This document shows positions 47,690-57,339 of a stretch of DNA of 64,000 bases, piece by piece. The stretch comes from Acinetobacter genomosp. 15BJ (GTDB lineage: Bacteria; Pseudomonadota; Gammaproteobacteria; Pseudomonadales; Moraxellaceae), in the NCBI RefSeq assembly GCF_000400715.1, contig NZ_KE007347.1, positions 815,680 through 879,679 on the forward strand, in the 5' to 3' direction. The translations under genes were made by a program, and so were the position numbers. Within the stretch, counting starts at the first letter, position 1. Every line of letters starts with the position of its first letter. The notes beneath the pieces were generated by a model. It did not search any database. It was not told the origin of the DNA and saw only the letters and a list, made by a program, of their open reading frames with translations.

Positions 47690-48715
47690 ATGAATCCAGA
47701 ATTACCCGGTACTTATGTCAACCTATTAGTGGATGTCATACAAAAATGGAATGTATCTTCAGAACAACTTTTGTCTGGAACAGGGATTTCTGTACGCACC
47801 TTGAATGCACCGTTTTGGTATGTAGATTTCAATATTTTTAATCATTTATTGGATAAAGCAGCCTTACTGACGCATGAACCTGCGATTAGTCTTTATCTTG
47901 CAGAGGAAATGCGAGTCTCTTGCTATGGTCATGTCGGCATTGCCGCAACTGCCTCTGATACATTAGGTGATGCAATCAATATTCTAGAGCAATTTATTGG
48001 CTTACATTGTTCTGTGTTTAAACCTAAATTAAAGATAGAAGGTGACTTGGCTTATTTGTATTTCAACCAACCTTCACAAAAATTTAAGTTAAATCGACAT
48101 GGAATGATGTTTTTGATCTTGGGTTTTTCACAAATTTTGGAAAATTTAGCTCAAAATAAACTTGGAATCCAGTTTAAGTTCCAACAAGACAAACCAGATT
48201 TTTATAAGAACACTCAAAAATTTAATCACTCAAATATCAGTTTCGAGTGTGAAAAAGATTGTTTAAGCTTCAATAAGGCAGCGCTATCACTCCCACTAAA
48301 GACCGCAGATGCCTTATTGGCACGTCTCAGCAAGCAACAATGTGAGCAAGATGCTGATAAGCTTGCGCTGAAAAGGGATCAAAAAAATCGCTTGGATTCA
48401 CAAGTCAAAGCCTTGTTATATAATGAAGATAATGGCTTCTTATCACTGAAACAGGTCGCTGAAAAACTCCACCTCTCAGAACGAACCTTACAGCGACAGT
48501 TAAGCAATAAACAAACGTCTTTCCAGAGTCTTGTAGCCGAAGTACGCAGGAATCAGGCGGAGCAGTTATTAAAACAGCCCAAGCTTTCGATTGAACAAAT
48601 TGCAGAGCGTTTAGGCTATGCCGATATTTCCCATTTTTCTCGCGCATTTAAAAAGTGGACCAATGTGACGCCTAAATTTTTCCGTGAAGTCAGCATTGGT
48701 CGACTTTCTTCTTAG
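47690..48715 (+). CDS. AraC family regulator with N-terminal Arabinose_bd-type domain
   Basis: 341 residues: an N-terminal ~200-residue sensor (DVIQKWNVSSEQLLSGTGIS) of the OruR/ArgR-like group and a C-terminal HTH (SLKQVAEKLHLSERTLQRQL ... ERLGYADISHFSRAFKKWTN). It is divergent from the quinone reductase gene (130 bp) and converges on cdsA. Confidence 0.9.
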   Translation: MNPELPGTYVNLLVDVIQKWNVSSEQLLSGTGISVRTLNAPFWYVDFNIFNHLLDKAALLTHEPAISLYLAEEMRVSCYGHVGIAATASDTLGDAINILEQFIGLHCSVFKPKLKIEGDLAYLYFNQPSQKFKLNRHGMMFLILGFSQILENLAQNKLGIQFKFQQDKPDFYKNTQKFNHSNISFECEKDCLSFNKAALSLPLKTADALLARLSKQQCEQDADKLALKRDQKNRLDSQVKALLYNEDNGFLSLKQVAEKLHLSERTLQRQLSNKQTSFQSLVAEVRRNQAEQLLKQPKLSIEQIAERLGYADISHFSRAFKKWTNVTPKFFREVSIGRLSS

Positions 48716-48718
48716 AGA

Positions 48719-49663
48719 TCAGCTCCACCAATAGCGAAGAATATGGAAAAAAATCGGTGCAGAGAAACAGATAGAGTCGATACGATCTAACATACCGCCG
48801 TGACCTTGAATAAGTTGTCCCCAATCTTTCACACCACGATCGCGTTTGATTGCAGACATAACCAGTCCACCAAAGAAACCAAAAATACAAATAATCAATC
48901 CAATCAGAGCTGCTTGCCAGTAATTGAATGGGGTGAGGGATGACATCAATACACCAAGTGCAGTTGCGAGAACAATACCGCCAATTAACCCTTCTACGGT
49001 TTTTGATGGGGAAAGTGTAGGGGCAACTTTATGTTTTCCAAAGAGTTTGCCACATACGTATTGCAGCACATCTGAGGCTTGCACCACCATAATCAGCCAA
49101 ATCGCCAACCAAATTTTTTCCCCTTTAAATTCGGGTAAATCCAGATTTAACAGGGCAGGGACATGCGAGATACAGAACACACTCACCATAAGCCCCCATT
49201 GGATTTTGGCACTGCGTTCCAAGAAGTGTGTGGTATCTTCCAGCTTTAAACTGGCAATTGGAATCAGTAAGAATACATACAGCGGAATGAAAATCGAAAA
49301 TAACCCGTACCAATTGGTATAGACCAAATAGTATTGATAAGGAATAACAAAGTAGAACGCAATTAGTAAGGGCAGATAGTCGCCACGCCGTGTTGGTAAT
49401 AAACTAATAAACTCACGTAATGCAAAAAATGAAATAAGGCCAAACAGGACAATAAAAGCAGTTTTTCCCAATAGAATGGCGGCTGCCAAGACTATGAGCA
49501 TGATCCACCACGCATTGATACGTGCATTCAGGTTATCAATGACAGGAGAAGGGGATGTACCTGCTTTTTGTTTGAGGATAAAGCCAATACTTGAGGCGAT
49601 AATCAAAATGACTGCAAAGATGCCAAACAATAGATAAGTTTGTTGTAAATTGTCTAAACTCAT
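48719..49663 (-). CDS. Phosphatidate cytidylyltransferase (CdsA family)
   Basis: 314 residues with eight or nine TM helices. Family hallmarks: SPSKTVEGLIGGI and the C-terminal signature SAIKRDRGVKDWGQLIQGHG with the catalytic Lys/Asp. It makes CDP-diacylglycerol from CTP and phosphatidate. It overlaps the upstream acyltransferase gene by 4 nt (ATGA type) and is last in a six-gene lipid operon, so it is likely a second, pathway-specific CdsA. Confidence 0.88.
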   Translation of the reverse strand: MSLDNLQQTYLLFGIFAVILIIASSIGFILKQKAGTSPSPVIDNLNARINAWWIMLIVLAAAILLGKTAFIVLFGLISFFALREFISLLPTRRGDYLPLLIAFYFVIPYQYYLVYTNWYGLFSIFIPLYVFLLIPIASLKLEDTTHFLERSAKIQWGLMVSVFCISHVPALLNLDLPEFKGEKIWLAIWLIMVVQASDVLQYVCGKLFGKHKVAPTLSPSKTVEGLIGGIVLATALGVLMSSLTPFNYWQAALIGLIICIFGFFGGLVMSAIKRDRGVKDWGQLIQGHGGMLDRIDSICFSAPIFFHILRYWWS

Positions 49664-50310
49664 TGGTTCTCGGCCTCTTTTAATTTCAATAATTGCTGCT
49701 GAGCATGCTGCAAGAATTGATCTTTGCCCGTGAGTTGATCAAGTGCTAAGGGTTCACCAAAGATGACCGTCGAGAGTAGAGGCAAGGGGATAAATGCGCC
49801 TTTAGGCATGACTCGTTTTAAATTAGAAATCCAAACAGGCACAACTTCAACGTCAGGGAATTGCTGACTGAGATGATAAAGGCCACTTTTAAACTGCAGC
49901 ATCTCGACATCATCATTTAAATTACGTGTCCCTTCAGGGAAGAAAATAATGGAATAGCCTTCTGCCAAGACATCTTTTACTGGTTGTAAAGGATCTTGCT
50001 GATCACTACGGTTACGTTGAATGGTAACACCTGAAAAAGTATCTTGAATTAAAAAGCGTCTGAGTCCATCTTTGAGCCAATAATCTGACGCTGCAATTGG
50101 TCGTGTTTGTCGACGAATATGAGTGGGTAAAGAAGACCATAGTAGAATGAAATCAATATGGCTATTATGGTTGGCATAATAAATCCGTTGCTTAAGTTCA
50201 GGTTCACAACCGACCCATAAACTTCGTGCACCTGTTAACAACCGTGCACCACGACGGGTTAAGAATGCAATAAAACGAGCAACTGATTGCGTGATTATAT
50301 TTTTTTTCAT
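49660..50310 (-). CDS. Lysophospholipid acyltransferase (PlsC-like)
   Basis: 216 residues: HX4D motif NHNSHIDF and FPEGTRN typical of 1-acylglycerol-3-phosphate acyltransferases; an N-terminal amphipathic region. Product phosphatidate would feed the downstream CdsA. 7 nt follow the preceding gene. Confidence 0.88.
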   Translation of the reverse strand: MKKNIITQSVARFIAFLTRRGARLLTGARSLWVGCEPELKQRIYYANHNSHIDFILLWSSLPTHIRRQTRPIAASDYWLKDGLRRFLIQDTFSGVTIQRNRSDQQDPLQPVKDVLAEGYSIIFFPEGTRNLNDDVEMLQFKSGLYHLSQQFPDVEVVPVWISNLKRVMPKGAFIPLPLLSTVIFGEPLALDQLTGKDQFLQHAQQQLLKLKEAENQ

Positions 50311-50317
50311 TCAACCT

Positions 50318-50740
50318 TCATCTATGTGCTAATTTATAAAAAAGTACAATAAATACAGAATACTGTATTAAGACAATGACGATCTGTATTTTTAAGAGTC
50401 TTAAGCAGCCTTTGAAGCGTTCAGACCAATTACGACCCGTGTTACTAGATGGAATCAACTTCAAATTTAACAGCGATTGGTCCAATTGCTGAGTAAGACT
50501 TTCTACGTCCTCAGGCTGGTCAACCATATGCTGTAATAGGCCACGATCAAACTCAATCCGAATAAATAGATAATGGTGTATTGCTAATAGCCCAGTAACG
50601 AGTAAAAGAGGAATTACGATCTGCATTTTTGAAAATAAAGATAAAGTGATGATTGATAAGACAAAGACCAAATATCCTGACTTTAAAATACTCTGAGTTT
50701 GCTTGAGCAATTGGCTAACCACGACAAAATTCATTTTCAT
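50318..50740 (-). CDS. Small membrane protein of the lipid operon
   Basis: 140 residues with hydrophobic segments near residues 20-40, 45-62 and 118-136. No family recognised. It overlaps the PAP2-DSP gene by 4 nt, so translation is coupled and the protein belongs to the pathway, perhaps as an assembly or accessory subunit. Confidence 0.6.
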   Translation of the reverse strand: MKMNFVVVSQLLKQTQSILKSGYLVFVLSIITLSLFSKMQIVIPLLLVTGLLAIHHYLFIRIEFDRGLLQHMVDQPEDVESLTQQLDQSLLNLKLIPSSNTGRNWSERFKGCLRLLKIQIVIVLIQYSVFIVLFYKLAHR

Positions 50741-52104
50741 AGCTGCTTCGCCTGAGTGAGCAACAGTTGGAAACGTTTAATTTCAGCAATATGTGTTTCA
50801 CTCAAAACGATCCAAGGACGTGACTTTTGAATTAAGCTAACAGCTTCCTCCGAGGTATTCACATAGCCTTGTTGTAATAGCCATGCAATCAACACACTAC
50901 AACTGCGGGAATAGCCAAGCGCACAAAAAACCAATACTTGTTGTGGTTCATTTGCTTGTATTAACGGCTGAATAAAGTGATCAAACTTTTTTGATGCTTC
51001 TAATAATTGTTCGCTTTGGATTGGAATTAGATCAAGCGTACTGTATTTTTCATAATGATGAACGTTGTTTGCCGGCAATTCAGCGCAACAATCAAATACA
51101 CCATGATATTGCTTACTATGCTCGGTTGTTGGGATACGGCCTAGATAGAGATCAACGCCGTTGAGTTGCAAAATCAATGAGTCTTCAGGATGTTGATAGG
51201 TCCAAATACGACTATTTATCCATGCGACTAGAGAATAAGGTGCAAACAATAACCATGCAGCGACAGTCATTTGACCGTTCTCTTGCTTTTGGAAAAAATG
51301 TGGTCTAACCAAAAAGTATGCTAAAGCGACTAAGAAAAGACTGATCGCTGGATATAACATCCATAGCCATGTACCTTTGAATAAAAATGCGGGGGTTATA
51401 CAAACTAAGGCTCCAATCAAATAAAAACACCCTAATTTTAAATGTTTGCTCGTCAATCGCTGCAAGCCATTTTTTTGATAAGGTGCTTTAACCGTGAGTG
51501 GAAATAGCCATAAACAAAATGCACCAACCAATAGTCCCAAAGGAATATCAATAAAGTGATGTTGCCACGTGGTTAAGACAGAAAGTCCGATTAGAAAAGA
51601 CCACAGATGTACCAACCAACGGTAGTTTGCTTTAATATGCCGACGGTAAAAATCCCAAAGAATAACTAATAAAACAATGTGTAATGAAGGTGCTTGATTA
51701 AAGGGTTTATCAAAACCCATCAATACATCAAACCATAATCCAAAGAAACCATGTAATTCAGCACGTTCGAAACTGAATTTTAAGGGAAAAATTAAAAAAC
51801 AACTGATCGAAATAATTTGGGCAGCAAATAGCCTAAGCGAATGTTGTTTTAATTCAAATCTATTCCAACATAACAATAGCGACAAACCATAAAAAAGGTC
51901 AATCGACCAATACGGCACAATGGTCCATGCCCAAAGCGGGATATGATGTTCCCAAGCAAACACTATACTTGGAACATTGCTGAGGCTGGATGCATATTGA
52001 TTTGCAAAACCATAGGTTAAAAAGAAAAAGGGCGCTAAAAGGACTAGGCAGAGTAGTCCCCATTTCCAAGTACCTGGTTGACGATCTAAAATATTATTTT
52101 GCAT
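50737..52104 (-). CDS. Fusion of PAP2-type membrane phosphatase and dual-specificity phosphatase
   Basis: 455 residues. The N-terminal ~300 form an integral membrane PAP2 domain of the inositolphosphorylceramide-synthase-like type: APSLHIVLL and WQHHFIDIPLG replace the classic motifs. The C-terminal ~150 are a DSP with the CX5R active site (Cys394-ALGYS-Arg400). Both act on phosphate esters, one at the membrane face, the other in the cytosol. In this operon a phosphatidylglycerophosphate-like or phosphatidylinositol-phosphate-like intermediate is a plausible substrate (inference). Confidence 0.82.
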   Translation of the reverse strand: MQNNILDRQPGTWKWGLLCLVLLAPFFFLTYGFANQYASSLSNVPSIVFAWEHHIPLWAWTIVPYWSIDLFYGLSLLLCWNRFELKQHSLRLFAAQIISISCFLIFPLKFSFERAELHGFFGLWFDVLMGFDKPFNQAPSLHIVLLVILWDFYRRHIKANYRWLVHLWSFLIGLSVLTTWQHHFIDIPLGLLVGAFCLWLFPLTVKAPYQKNGLQRLTSKHLKLGCFYLIGALVCITPAFLFKGTWLWMLYPAISLFLVALAYFLVRPHFFQKQENGQMTVAAWLLFAPYSLVAWINSRIWTYQHPEDSLILQLNGVDLYLGRIPTTEHSKQYHGVFDCCAELPANNVHHYEKYSTLDLIPIQSEQLLEASKKFDHFIQPLIQANEPQQVLVFCALGYSRSCSVLIAWLLQQGYVNTSEEAVSLIQKSRPWIVLSETHIAEIKRFQLLLTQAKQL

Positions 52105-52116
52105 AAAAGTCTTTAT

Positions 52117-53865
52117 TTAAATTTTTTGAGCAACCGAAACTGTAAAAATTCCAAATTCATCAATACATTGGTCCACTTTTTTAAAGCCTGCTTGTTCAAC
52201 CAGTGCATCCATTTCGGCTTGCGAGCGTAAACGCATCACCCAAGCATCACCTTGACGATGTGAGGTAAGTGCACGTGCAATAAACTCTTGTTGTGGATGC
52301 CAAATTTGTCCCGTGTAAATCAGGAAGCCACCTTGTAGCATTGCTTGATGAATACCAGAGAGTGATTGTCTTAATAAATCGTTATCGCTAAATAGTTCAT
52401 AAAGCCCGGAAACAATGACTAAATTTGGTTTTGGTTTAACTTTGGCTAGTGATGCTGTATCAAAGGCATCACCTAATTCAAACTGAGCAATGTTTTCAAG
52501 ATTTCTTTGCTGAATCAATGCAGAACCAGAATCAACATTTAACTGGCTATAATCTCTTAAGAGCACTGATTTAGGTGGTGTTGGAAGTTCATTTACAGCA
52601 TCTAGAATATAGCGCCCATGACCCGCTGCAATGTCTAGAATGCGAACATCTTTACGTTGCTTGGTCAGTGCTTTCGCATATTTCGCCAATAGCTGCTCAA
52701 TATGTTGTTTACGCACGCGGATACCACGCCAACCAATTGCATTTAAATATTGCTGATCAATAATATTGCCAAGAATATTTTTACTTTCACCTTGATTTCG
52801 ATAAACAAAATCTAAAGTGCTGCCTGAGTCATACCCGGTATCTTCACCAATTTTTAAACCGTGCGAAAATTTACTACCGAGTTTTAAATTACGTTTGGTT
52901 AAATTCCAGAATAGATTTTTGATGGAAGAAGCGGGAAGTGGACTACTCAGTTGTTCAGCCGTCGCGCAACTTGTACCAATTTTATCGGCATTGAGAACAT
53001 CTGGCGCCTGATAATCTTCAGCAAAGCTTTGTAAGATAAAACGACGAATTTTCTCTACTGCAATATGGCGGTCTTTTTCACCTAAAGTATCGTGATAAAA
53101 ACCATCTAGTACATGGAACTCTTTTCGTGGATGAGGAAGCTTTGCATAAAACTGCTGTTGAGGTTTACGGAATACCACAAAGTCCGACCCAGAACTTAAA
53201 ACTTGAGTAGGAACAAAGATATTTTGTGCATCATTTACGACGCGTTCAGAAGCGGCATATAGGCCTAAAAGCATCCGTACAGAAATGGCTTTGGCAATTT
53301 GAGGATCTGTATCATAAGTTTTCGCACGTTCAGCATCATGTGTCAGCATATTAGCTTTTACATAACTGGTAATAAAGAAATTACCTTTGAGTTTGCTTAA
53401 AACAGTTAAACCTGCTTTTGCAAATGGTACATAGAGTTTGATATCAAATGCGGGTGATGCTAAGCACAAAGCTCTTATTTTTGGTGCATAATCATGTACC
53501 CATGTGGCTGCCAAAACTGCGCCAACGCTTTGACCAATGACGGCAATATTGGTTGGTACGATATTATATGTGGATTCAATATGTTGTACAAAATATTGAA
53601 TATCTTTCACACATGCAGAGAAACTTGGCGCATCACCACGTAAACCAGGTGATTCTCCATGTCCACGCGCATCCCATGCAAAAAAATCAAATTCTGGTAG
53701 ATCAAGCTCATTGACTAAATGTGCCATACGTCCAGAATGCTCATGTCCACGATGGAATAAGATAATTGCTTTTTTTGTCTCTTTTTCTGTAGCTGCTGGC
53801 CAATGTTGATAGGCTAATTGGGTATCATCATGACTGGTAAATACATGTTTTTGTGAGCTTTGCAT
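52117..53865 (-). CDS. Bifunctional alpha/beta hydrolase / SAM methyltransferase
   Basis: 582 residues. Residues 1-290: hydrolase related to monoglyceride lipases (AIILFHRGHEHSGRM, GQSVGAV nucleophile Ser, DGFYHDTLGE catalytic His). Residues ~330-580: class I methyltransferase (LDIAAGHGRYILDAV, SAM loop). The same fusion is known from Acinetobacter/Pseudomonas genomes. It may hydrolyse a lysolipid and methylate a headgroup or acyl product; the real substrate is unknown. Confidence 0.85.
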   Translation of the reverse strand: MQSSQKHVFTSHDDTQLAYQHWPAATEKETKKAIILFHRGHEHSGRMAHLVNELDLPEFDFFAWDARGHGESPGLRGDAPSFSACVKDIQYFVQHIESTYNIVPTNIAVIGQSVGAVLAATWVHDYAPKIRALCLASPAFDIKLYVPFAKAGLTVLSKLKGNFFITSYVKANMLTHDAERAKTYDTDPQIAKAISVRMLLGLYAASERVVNDAQNIFVPTQVLSSGSDFVVFRKPQQQFYAKLPHPRKEFHVLDGFYHDTLGEKDRHIAVEKIRRFILQSFAEDYQAPDVLNADKIGTSCATAEQLSSPLPASSIKNLFWNLTKRNLKLGSKFSHGLKIGEDTGYDSGSTLDFVYRNQGESKNILGNIIDQQYLNAIGWRGIRVRKQHIEQLLAKYAKALTKQRKDVRILDIAAGHGRYILDAVNELPTPPKSVLLRDYSQLNVDSGSALIQQRNLENIAQFELGDAFDTASLAKVKPKPNLVIVSGLYELFSDNDLLRQSLSGIHQAMLQGGFLIYTGQIWHPQQEFIARALTSHRQGDAWVMRLRSQAEMDALVEQAGFKKVDQCIDEFGIFTVSVAQKI

Positions 53866-53875
53866 CTGATTTTCC

Positions 53876-54529
53876 TTAAAGTTGAATACTATTTTTAATA
53901 CGATTGTAAATTGTCAAAACCAATAGTGCTGCAATGAAAATAAGCAGTCCATTGCAGAAGTAAATTATTGAATTTGTATAATTATTTTCTATTAAATAAG
54001 GGCTGAAACTGACACATAACGCAATTAAACTAAACCAAAATGCACGATCACTTTTACCCATAGGACCATCATAACGGCGTTCCTGACCAATTAATGGCGC
54101 CATAACGCCAGCATATTCACTCAGAATCGCTAGAAAGACAACTAAACCCAACAGGAATGAGTTAATGAAAGCTAAGCCTAAAAAACACAGATAAAGCGCT
54201 GAATCGGAGATGACATCACAGATTTCATTTAAATATGCGCCAAGTTTTGATTGTTGATTAAACTCACGTGCGAGCATGCCATCAATTGCATTAAAACCCA
54301 TACGAACCAACATCCATACAGGAAAGAATAAAAATAGGATTAAAGGCTGTTGGTAAAGATGCAGACTGTAAAGTGCAATTGCTAAAGCGACAGAGATTAA
54401 CATTGCTAAAAGCGTAACTTGATTCGCTGTAATCTTTTTAGAGTAAAGCCATTGTACAAATGGGCGAAGTAAATTCTGAAATGCAGGTTTTAACTGATAA
54501 ATCGAAGGCATTGTTATTGATATATGCAT
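53876..54529 (-). CDS. CDP-alcohol phosphatidyltransferase
   Basis: 217 residues with six TM helices. The catalytic block NAIDGMLAR ... LGAYLNEICDVISD matches the family, with Asn in place of the first Asp (DxxDG) and of the third, as in one subfamily. It transfers a phosphatidyl group from CDP-diacylglycerol to an alcohol. First gene of the operon; its start is 117 bp from the dif site. The accepting alcohol is unknown. Confidence 0.85.
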   Translation of the reverse strand: MHISITMPSIYQLKPAFQNLLRPFVQWLYSKKITANQVTLLAMLISVALAIALYSLHLYQQPLILFLFFPVWMLVRMGFNAIDGMLAREFNQQSKLGAYLNEICDVISDSALYLCFLGLAFINSFLLGLVVFLAILSEYAGVMAPLIGQERRYDGPMGKSDRAFWFSLIALCVSFSPYLIENNYTNSIIYFCNGLLIFIAALLVLTIYNRIKNSIQL

Positions 54530-54645
54530 ATTTATATAGTGAATAGCATTGTGTGTAACTTTCTAATGTATGTCAACAGACATTGAGATAGCAGCAAAAT
54601 GGTAATTACAGAAGTTACTAAGCATCATATACTGATAACTAAATT

Positions 54646-54673
54646 ATTTCGCATAATGTATATTATGTTAAAT
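54646..54673 (+). other. Chromosomal dif site (XerCD recombination site)
   Basis: Three contiguous parts: XerC arm ATTTCGCATAA, 6-bp spacer TGTATA, XerD arm TTATGTTAAAT. From memory this equals the E. coli dif spacer and XerD arm, and seven of the XerC arm bases; arms are near-perfect inverted repeats of one another. This marks the replication terminus region. It lies between a core lipid operon and a recombinase-bearing island. Confidence 0.9.
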
Positions 54674-54806
54674 TGAGTGCAAGATACTTTAAGTTCATAG
54701 ATTTCTTTGTTTACCCTAAAATCAACTACTTATTCTTAATAGTATTTCATATTGTGAACACATATGTTTATATTCTATTTACTTCATAAAGTTCTTGGTG
54801 TCTAGA

Positions 54807-56141
54807 ATGTTTGTCGTAAAAACAATTAAACTTTCAAAAAAGTATTCAAATCAAAATCGTATAGTTCTATTGTTTGATAGTTCAACAACATTACCTTGCC
54901 TCTATCCTTTACTCTATTTTACAGCTGTATTGAGATTTCAAAGTTTTGCGACACAACAGTCAGATCTGCTAGCACTAAAATTTTGGTATGAATTTTGGTA
55001 TCAGAAATATTCGACTTCTTTTTGTGAAACATTTTTATCGTCCCAGTATGAGCCTGAAATTTTTTTGAATGAAATTGATAACTTCATTGTTTTCTTAGAA
55101 AATAATAAAAAGTTAGAAGTAAATTTAATTCGATTACGATCAAATATTGATGTTAACTATATGACTATTACACAACGTTTGAGGTCATTGTTTAAGTATT
55201 TCATATATCTTTTAGATGAATATTGGAATGTACGCTATCAAGATATTACAATCAAAGAGTTAACTAATCGTAGAAAAAAAATAGATTTGTTTTTACTTAA
55301 TAAAAAAAGGAATTTTAGTAAGTTTTCTAAACGTAGTATAACTGTAAAAAGTGAAATTAATCATAGCTTTAAAAGTTTAACCAATGAAATGGCGGTTATG
55401 CTTTATAAAATTATTCGTCCAGACCAGGGCACTAATATTAATCCAGATAACCCATTCTCAACAAAATCACATCAACTTCGTAATTTTCTGATTGTTCACC
55501 TTATGATGAACTACGGTTTGCGGGTTGGTGAACTAATGCTGCTCACAAAAAGATCAATAAAAAAATCCCTTAATTCTGACTCATATAGTCTCATAATAAC
55601 CAATACGGATGATGAACATGATTCCAGACAGAGAAAACCTAGCATACAAAACGAGCAATCTTATAGAGTTATAAAACTAGATAGTATGGATTATAAGTTT
55701 TTGAGGCTGTACATAGAAAAAATAAGGAATTTTAATGATTCAGATATCCTGTTTACCTCACTAAGACCTCCCTACTCTCCACTGAGCTACTCATCCATTA
55801 ACGCAATTTTTAATATGATAGAACAGGCCTTTAGGACCTTACATCCTATATATTTTGATGATATAAATATCGATTCGATTCAGAAGTTAACCCCACATGT
55901 ATGTCGTCATACATGGGCATATATGACTTTGGCTTTTGCTGTTAAAAAATATCGAAACGACAGTAAATATACGTTAAATCAAAGTAATGATGAAATTATG
56001 CAAAAAGCACTTGAAGATTTACGTGTCTTGGGTGGTTGGAGTGCTAACAGTATAATGCCAAATTACTATGCAAAACGATTCATTGTTGATAGTGCCAATT
56101 TTATAAATTTGCAACGTATATCACAAGAATTATGGGAATAA
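54807..56141 (+). CDS. Tyrosine recombinase 1 of trio
   Basis: 444 residues from ATG 54807. Catalytic pattern visible: Arg in MNYGLRVGELMLL, HxxR in TPHVCRHTWAY, LGGWSANSIMPNYYAKRF with the Tyr nucleophile. Upstream part is a SAM-like core-binding domain. 6 nt precede recombinase 2. AT-rich codon use differs from the core genes to the left. Confidence 0.85.
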   Translation: MFVVKTIKLSKKYSNQNRIVLLFDSSTTLPCLYPLLYFTAVLRFQSFATQQSDLLALKFWYEFWYQKYSTSFCETFLSSQYEPEIFLNEIDNFIVFLENNKKLEVNLIRLRSNIDVNYMTITQRLRSLFKYFIYLLDEYWNVRYQDITIKELTNRRKKIDLFLLNKKRNFSKFSKRSITVKSEINHSFKSLTNEMAVMLYKIIRPDQGTNINPDNPFSTKSHQLRNFLIVHLMMNYGLRVGELMLLTKRSIKKSLNSDSYSLIITNTDDEHDSRQRKPSIQNEQSYRVIKLDSMDYKFLRLYIEKIRNFNDSDILFTSLRPPYSPLSYSSINAIFNMIEQAFRTLHPIYFDDINIDSIQKLTPHVCRHTWAYMTLAFAVKKYRNDSKYTLNQSNDEIMQKALEDLRVLGGWSANSIMPNYYAKRFIVDSANFINLQRISQELWE

Positions 56142-56147
56142 TAAGTA

Positions 56148-57273
56148 ATGGAGCAATTTGACATTTTTGAAGATTCTCAAGAACAACATTCTGTATCGGT
56201 TTTTAATGATCGTCAGATGATAGCTCTTCAGGATCTAGATAAAAAAATACCAAAAGTTGTTAAATTTTTAATTGCAGATAAATTTGACGATAATTTCATC
56301 AATTCTACAAATAATATTTGGAAATTTTATTATTCTGGTCAGACAGAAAAATTAGATTTCTCAATTTTTTCTGAAAATGAAACAACTTTAGCTAAATTTT
56401 TCCTGATAGCCTTTATTCAAAAAAATACACCATCTTTTTTGAGTAGAAAAATCTATTCTTTTAACTTTTTAATAAATTATTTAAAAAATAGAAACTTACA
56501 TTTAAATTATGAAAATTTAAAACAATTATTGATAGAAATTGCCCCCCAAGAAAATCATCAGAATACTTATGCTCATATAAAATTTTTACTGAGACTTTTA
56601 ATTTTAGAAGACTTTCCTAACTTTGATATTGAAGATGATTTTGAACTTGAGTTTATTCCTAGACCTAAATCTTTTAATTCAAATTTATTCTATCAGGAAT
56701 ATGAGGATACGATAGATTACCCTTTAATTTCAATGATTCAACAAGGTTTTATTAAGTTAAACCAAGTTATCAAAGATAATTTTCAAAGTATTGATAATCA
56801 AGAACTACTTTACTCATCAATACTTGGTTTGGTGTATGTAACTGGTCTTAGACCTGTGCAATTAGCTAAGCTATCAGCTGAAGATATAAAAATAGATACC
56901 ACACGTCTGATAGATCAGTTCCATCGCTATAGTGTATTAATTCCTTATGCTAAACAATCTCAATATATACATGAGAAAATAGCTGTAAAGCTACCAGAAG
57001 AAGTTGCTGAAATTATCATTGCATATATAAAAAGATATAACTTAAGTTCAAAAAATAAATTATTTAATTTAGGAGAAAATTCTGCACACTTTTGCTCAGA
57101 AGCTATTAATACACAATTATTTAATTTTGCTCCTAAAGCCTATAGAGAAGCTGTTCGTGCAGGTGAAATGCTAAAGCAGAAGTATTCTTTTTCAGACTTC
57201 CGACATCATGTTGGTTATAGTCTAGCTATGGCAGGCTCTTCCGCTGAAGAAATAGCATATATCTTAGGTCATT
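56148..57273 (+). pseudogene. Tyrosine recombinase 2 of trio, 5' part (split by IS3 element)
   Basis: Reads normally through Arg in TGLRPVQLAKL and the His/Arg box FSDFRHHVGYSLAMAG to AYILGH, where an IS3-family element has inserted. The raw frame runs on into the IS to 57377. Removing the IS and one copy of the 4-bp duplication joins ILGH directly to SSVVTARHYIF, giving an intact 527-residue recombinase with the catalytic Tyr. The present allele lacks that Tyr and should be inactive. Confidence 0.85.
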
Positions 57274-57339
57274 TGATGTGTGCTGAGAAAACAGGAGGTT
57301 TTAACTTGGTAAACTATAGACACTCATCAGGAGTTTACC

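Noticed and set aside
54646..54673. Plasmid-type pdif site
   Set aside because: Surrounded by core chromosomal genes, single copy in the window, and the spacer matches chromosomal dif rather than the usual pdif spacers.
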